Part shown: piece after piece, positions 4,843-7,787 of the stretch | How positions within the stretch are numbered: position 1 is the stretch's first letter | Layout: each line of letters starts with the position of its first letter | Source: Fimbriimonadaceae bacterium | GTDB taxonomy: Bacteria; Armatimonadota; Fimbriimonadia; Fimbriimonadales; Fimbriimonadaceae | DNA: 7,787 nucleotides | Direction of reading: 5' to 3' | NCBI GenBank assembly: GCA_022842565.1 | Contig: JALHPH010000070.1 | Coordinates: 1 to 7,787, forward strand | Position numbers and translations under genes: made by a program | The notes under the pieces: generated by a model | The model's database searches: none | Told to the model about the DNA's origin: nothing | The model's input: only the letters and a program-made list of their open reading frames with translations

Positions 4843-6676
4843 GCTGGCAAAGCGCCAACCGCGCACGGGTCAGTTCGGGGCTATCCGGCTGGATGACTCG
4901 GCAGGCGTCGTAAAACGAGTGATAGCTTCTCGCAAGCTCGATCACGTACGTGCTAATCCGGTGGATTCCAAAATCCTGGGCGCAACGTTGGACTTCCCAA
5001 CTGAGGTCGCTGACCTTCATCAGCAGTGCCATCTCTTGCGGCTCCATCAGTTGCCCGTGCACGAATTCGGGCGTGAATCCCTCCTGTTTGGCGCGGTCGA
5101 TGATCGAGCAAATGCGCGCGTGCGCGTACTGCACATAGAAAACCGGGTTCTCGTCGCTCTGTTTTTCGGCGAGGTCCAGATCGAAGTCAAACGTTGTATC
5201 GTGGCTACGCATCAGGTAGAAGAAGCGGGCCACATCCCGCCCCAGCGCCGCGCGCTCTTCGGGCGTCCCATCGGTCAGCGCTTTTTCGCCGATTTCGCGG
5301 ACCAGGTCGGCCAGAGCGTAGATATTGCCGTCCCGCTGTCGCATAGGAGCCGGCTTGCCATCCTTCATGAAACGTACAAGTTGGTAAATCTGGACCCTTA
5401 ACTTTTCTTCAGCAAGGCGCTGGGCGGCTTGGCACCGATCGCGCGTTACCGCGTCGCCATAAAGTTGGGCATCAACATCCGTGAAGGGAGCCTCGCTCAC
5501 CTGTTCCTGCACTTTGCCCTCCGACAAAAGGAGCGCCGCCACCACAGACGTAAGCCGACCAATGTAGCCGTGATGGTCGGGCCCCAGGATCGTGATGAGC
5601 TGATCTGAATTGGCTGGCCTATTGAACTTGTCCTTGTGGTAGGCCACGTCGCTAGCGATGTAGGTCAGGCGGCCGTCGCGACGGCGCAGAACCCGGTCCA
5701 TGTCGTCCCCAAACCGGGTGCTTCGCAGCCAAAGCGTCTCGCCCTCGCCGTCGGCGTCGTTTTCATCCAAAACCGCAGCCTGAGCTTCCCGGTTCACTTC
5801 TTCGACCTTGCCCCCTTTGCCCAGTTTCAGTTGAATGCGTTCGGGAACCGTATCGGCGACGCCTTGCGCCTTCAGCGTCTCGATATCGCGCGCGACGATG
5901 CCCGCATCGTGAAGCGATTGCTCGCTAAACCAGCAATCAAACTCGACGCCGAATTCGCTTAAGGCCCGGCGCTGGGCTTCGATCATCAGCGCCTGGCTTT
6001 TTGCTTGGTACCAGTCGGTATTGGCGGTCACGGCTTCCGGATCGCTCCTGAGCTGTTCGGCGACTTCTTGCACATAGTCCCCTCGGTACCCTTTCTCAGG
6101 AAACGGTATTTTTTGGATGAAAGATTGCACAGAAAGGGCGAAGAGCCGCATCTGCTCGCTGTTCACGCCGTCGTTGATGTAGTACTCGCGGTGGACCTCG
6201 TTGCCAACCGCCTCCAGCACATTGCAAAGCGCTGAGCCATACGCCGCCCCTCGCCCCGAGCCAATCGTAATGGGGCCATTCGGGTTCACCGAGACAAATT
6301 CCACGTTAATGCGGCGCGACTCCTCGTGAGACCGCGCGATGCCCTCTTCGCCTAGCTCGGCCATGGCCGGCAGGAACCCCGCTAAGTAAGCCGGATGCAG
6401 AAAGAAATTGATGAATCCCGGCCCGGCGATGTCGATGCGCGCGAAGACATCGTCGTGCGCACGCAAGCGCTCGGCTAGTTTGGTGGCGAGCTCGCGTGGG
6501 TTCGTACCGAACCCCTTCGCCTCGACCATCGCCACGTTCGTGGCGTAGTGACCGTGGTCGGCTTGCTTCGTGTCGGCGATTTCAGGGGTACGCGCGGCAT
6601 GCTCGGGCAAGTCTCCTGACTCCAACAAGTCTCGGAGTGTAGAGCGCACCAATTCAGAAAGGGCTTTACGGATCAC
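4778..6676 (-). CDS. argS: Arginyl-tRNA synthetase, atypical signatures
   Basis: This 632-residue class I synthetase would charge tRNA-Arg in the cytoplasm. The N-terminal Add1-like region (about 1-90, ending IDIAGPGFINFFL) precedes the catalytic core, with GPDHHGYIGR at 365-374. An anticodon-binding helical domain begins at SDENPVFYVQYAHARICSI (507-525). The protein is longer than the usual 550-590 residues. Two signatures are degenerate. The HIGH motif, normally HVGH in the phrase NPTGPLHVGHGRGA, is TIGS at 137-140. The KMSKR loop, normally in the phrase KMSKRxG, is PMRQRDG at 444-450. Extra segments lie at about 278-314 and 385-422. The start is a GTG at 6676, 18 bases after the TPR gene's stop, with only a weak upstream GAG. 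The frame is intact over 632 codons, so it is not a pseudogene. No other argS is visible here. Confidence 0.93.
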   Translation of the reverse strand: MIRKALSELVRSTLRDLLESGDLPEHAARTPEIADTKQADHGHYATNVAMVEAKGFGTNPRELATKLAERLRAHDDVFARIDIAGPGFINFFLHPAYLAGFLPAMAELGEEGIARSHEESRRINVEFVSVNPNGPITIGSGRGAAYGSALCNVLEAVGNEVHREYYINDGVNSEQMRLFALSVQSFIQKIPFPEKGYRGDYVQEVAEQLRSDPEAVTANTDWYQAKSQALMIEAQRRALSEFGVEFDCWFSEQSLHDAGIVARDIETLKAQGVADTVPERIQLKLGKGGKVEEVNREAQAAVLDENDADGEGETLWLRSTRFGDDMDRVLRRRDGRLTYIASDVAYHKDKFNRPANSDQLITILGPDHHGYIGRLTSVVAALLLSEGKVQEQVSEAPFTDVDAQLYGDAVTRDRCQAAQRLAEEKLRVQIYQLVRFMKDGKPAPMRQRDGNIYALADLVREIGEKALTDGTPEERAALGRDVARFFYLMRSHDTTFDFDLDLAEKQSDENPVFYVQYAHARICSIIDRAKQEGFTPEFVHGQLMEPQEMALLMKVSDLSWEVQRCAQDFGIHRISTYVIELARSYHSFYDACRVIQPDSPELTRARLALCQLTGTALKAGLGLLGVSAPQRM

Positions 6677-6694
6677 GGCACTCGAAGGAATACC

Positions 6695-7525
6695 CTAGGG
6701 AGCCGCCACAGCGTCGGGCCAAGGGTTCGATTCCGCTGGCTTTCCAGCGGAATCACGAATCAAATCCAGCATCGCTAGCAGCTTTCCGTCCCGTGCCATG
6801 CGGATGGTTAGCCGCTGCACGTCGGGCAGTTTGGTCAGACAAACCGCGCCAACAGCCCTCGCCTGGGCAAGCGGCTCATCCTGAATGTTCGCTTCGAAGG
6901 TGAGAATCGCGGTCGAGGAACGCGGGTCATAGGCCACGCCGCGCAAAAGGGCGGTCTCGGCATCGCCCTGAAGCGCTGCTCGGATAAGGGCGTCCTCGCT
7001 AACGGCCTCGGTGCTGGGTCTGGTTGGCGCTGAAGTCGGTGCGGGCGCTGGGACTGTTGCTCCACTTGAACCCACGATAATCGGAACGCGTAAATCCGGC
7101 GGCGGCGAGGTCGGCCGGGGCCGGTTCAGCAGAGCCAGAGCCAACACGAGCACCGCGATACACGCTAAACCCACGCCAGTCCACCGCGCGATCTGCTCCC
7201 ACTTCTGCGCCAAGCCCAGCTTGGTCTCCAACGCATCGCGGGCATGCTCGGCCAGGCGTTGCTCCAATCCGATGCGCTTGCGTTTGACGACCTCGCCGCC
7301 GCCATGGTCCTCGGCGTTGCGATAGTAGAGCAGCGCCGCATCCCAATCGCCCACCTCGCTCAGCACGTCGCCCATCAGAGAATTGGCTTCAACGTGGGTC
7401 GGCTGACTAGCGATGATGCCCTGAATCACATTCATGGCCGCTGCGTAGTCCCCACGCAGTCGCATCAAATTGGCACGAGAAAGCTGCGAATCGATCTGCT
7501 CGCTATTGGGTCCCGGTACTGCCAA
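6695..7525 (-). CDS. TPR protein with one transmembrane helix and a C-terminal soluble domain
   Basis: I do not recognise a named family. The 276-residue product has two or so tetratricopeptide-like repeats at about 11-80 (phrases [18 protein letters not shown] and [20 protein letters not shown]). A basic, charged helix follows at 80-114, then a single hydrophobic segment at 115-134, a Pro/Thr/Ser-rich linker at 136-172 and a C-terminal domain of about 100 residues that looks alpha/beta. With no signal peptide, the TPR part is probably cytoplasmic and the C-terminus outside the membrane, a type II arrangement. The start is TTG at 7525. An in-frame stop lies at 7549-7547 and a strong GGAGG sits six bases before the TTG. 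The first in-frame ATG is 20 codons later and would remove the first helix of the repeat. The gene overlaps dut by 23 bases and is followed by argS after 17 bases. Confidence 0.75.
   Translation of the reverse strand: MAVPGPNSEQIDSQLSRANLMRLRGDYAAAMNVIQGIIASQPTHVEANSLMGDVLSEVGDWDAALLYYRNAEDHGGGEVVKRKRIGLEQRLAEHARDALETKLGLAQKWEQIARWTGVGLACIAVLVLALALLNRPRPTSPPPDLRVPIIVGSSGATVPAPAPTSAPTRPSTEAVSEDALIRAALQGDAETALLRGVAYDPRSSTAILTFEANIQDEPLAQARAVGAVCLTKLPDVQRLTIRMARDGKLLAMLDLIRDSAGKPAESNPWPDAVAAP
6729..6754. repeat. Perfect 11-bp hairpin near the 3' end of the TPR gene
   Basis: GATTCCGCTGG (6729-6739) and CCAGCGGAATC (6744-6754) are exact reverse complements with a 4-base loop. On the minus-strand transcript the hairpin ends 32 bases before the TPR stop codon and about 50 bases before the argS GTG. 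It has no following U-tract. It could modulate transcription or mRNA stability between the TPR gene and argS. Confidence 0.5.
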
Positions 7526-7787
7526 AGCCGCCCTCCCCCCGTCCCGTCAGCGCGAGGTCCTCGACTGTGACAAACTCTGCACGAACCACCGGCGCGAACA
7601 CCATTTGCGCGATCCGCTCGCCAGCTTCCAACCGAATGACCTCGCTCGAAAGATTGATCAGAATTACCTTGATTTCTCCTCGGTAGTCGCAGTCGATGGT
7701 GCCTGGTGTGTTGACCATGCTGAGCCCAAGGCGCAGCGCCAACCCCGAACGAGGGCGTACCTGGCCCTCAAACCCCTCAGGGATTGC
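7503..7787 (-). CDS. dut: dUTP diphosphatase (dUTPase), 3' part
   Basis: The frame is open from the right edge to a TAG at 7505-7503, giving 94 visible C-terminal residues; the start and motif 1 lie beyond the window. A TTG at 7742 is an internal codon (the Leu of RSGLAL), not the start. The homotrimeric dUTPase motifs appear in order: motif 2 PRSGLA, motif 3 around [20 protein letters not shown], motif 4 [12 protein letters not shown], and the flexible C-terminal motif 5 [10 protein letters not shown], which closes over the active site. The motif 3 aspartate that activates the attacking water (in TIDCDYRG) is present. The enzyme hydrolyses dUTP to dUMP and pyrophosphate, keeping uracil out of DNA and supplying dUMP for thymidylate synthesis. 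It appears to head, or lie within, an operon continuing into the TPR gene and argS. Confidence 0.96.
   Translation of the reverse strand, partial: AIPEGFEGQVRPRSGLALRLGLSMVNTPGTIDCDYRGEIKVILINLSSEVIRLEAGERIAQMVFAPVVRAEFVTVEDLALTGRGEGGFGSTGTQ
7532..7536 (-). promoter_or_regulatory. Shine-Dalgarno sequence embedded in dut, deciding the TTG start of the TPR gene
   Basis: On the minus strand GGAGG ends six bases before the TTG at 7525. The same bases are part of the Gly-Glu-Gly-Gly codons of dUTPase motif 5. It is the only clear Shine-Dalgarno sequence I see before any gene start in the window, and it is why TTG 7525 is preferred over the ATG 20 codons downstream. Confidence 0.6.

Noticed and set aside
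4919..6235. Several plus-strand open frames across argS.
   Set aside because: They are shadows of the well-conserved argS reading frame and carry no domain signature.
7740..7742. TTG as the start of dut.
   Set aside because: It is a leucine codon within motif 2 (RSGLAL), and recognisable dUTPase sequence continues to the window edge.

Overview
The window is about 58% GC and densely coding. It reads as an ordinary chromosomal segment of a free-living bacterium. Several things point tentatively to Armatimonadota (Fimbriimonadia-like): the mix of a PspA/Vipp1-type protein, an ANTAR response regulator and an atypical arginyl-tRNA synthetase; gene starts that mostly lack Shine-Dalgarno sequences; and -10 boxes that sit almost on the start codon. 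This placement is an inference from style, not from a search. No RNA gene, CRISPR array, insertion sequence, phage gene or attachment site was seen.

Layout. The 3' part of a probable extracellular, propeller-like protein enters from the left (3-1160, +). A TATAAT promoter follows, then a tight plus-strand cluster: pspA-like (1209-1997), an ANTAR response regulator (2008-2592) and a HIT-family nucleotide hydrolase/transferase (2592-3086, overlapping the regulator by one base). A small lipoprotein (3111-3455) comes next, with a -10 box six bases before its ATG. It converges, with a 3-base gap, on a minus-strand secreted DUF3298/RsiV-like protein (3459-4142). That gene is divergent from a family 4 uracil-DNA glycosylase (4186-4842, +). 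The 43-base region between them holds an 8-bp inverted repeat, and its two arms are the two -10 boxes. The glycosylase gene overlaps the convergent argS gene (4778-6676, -) by 65 bases. Upstream of argS on the minus strand lie a TPR/membrane-anchor protein (6695-7525) and the 3' part of dUTPase (7503 to beyond the right edge). These three look like one operon reading right to left.

How the genes fit together. dUTPase and uracil-DNA glycosylase keep uracil out of DNA by prevention and by repair, but they lie in different, convergent transcription units. PspA (membrane maintenance) next to an RNA-binding ANTAR regulator suggests envelope-stress control at the antitermination level, though no partner kinase is in the window. 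The DUF3298 protein and the small lipoprotein are envelope-directed.

The most notable points are an arginyl-tRNA synthetase whose HIGH and KMSK signatures are both degenerate and which carries two insertions; the symmetrical, probably leaderless divergent promoter at 4147-4179; a uracil-DNA glycosylase with an enlarged loop and extra cysteine between two iron-sulphur ligands; and a Shine-Dalgarno sequence embedded in the codons of dUTPase motif 5. I did not find clear evidence of a wholly new multi-gene system.
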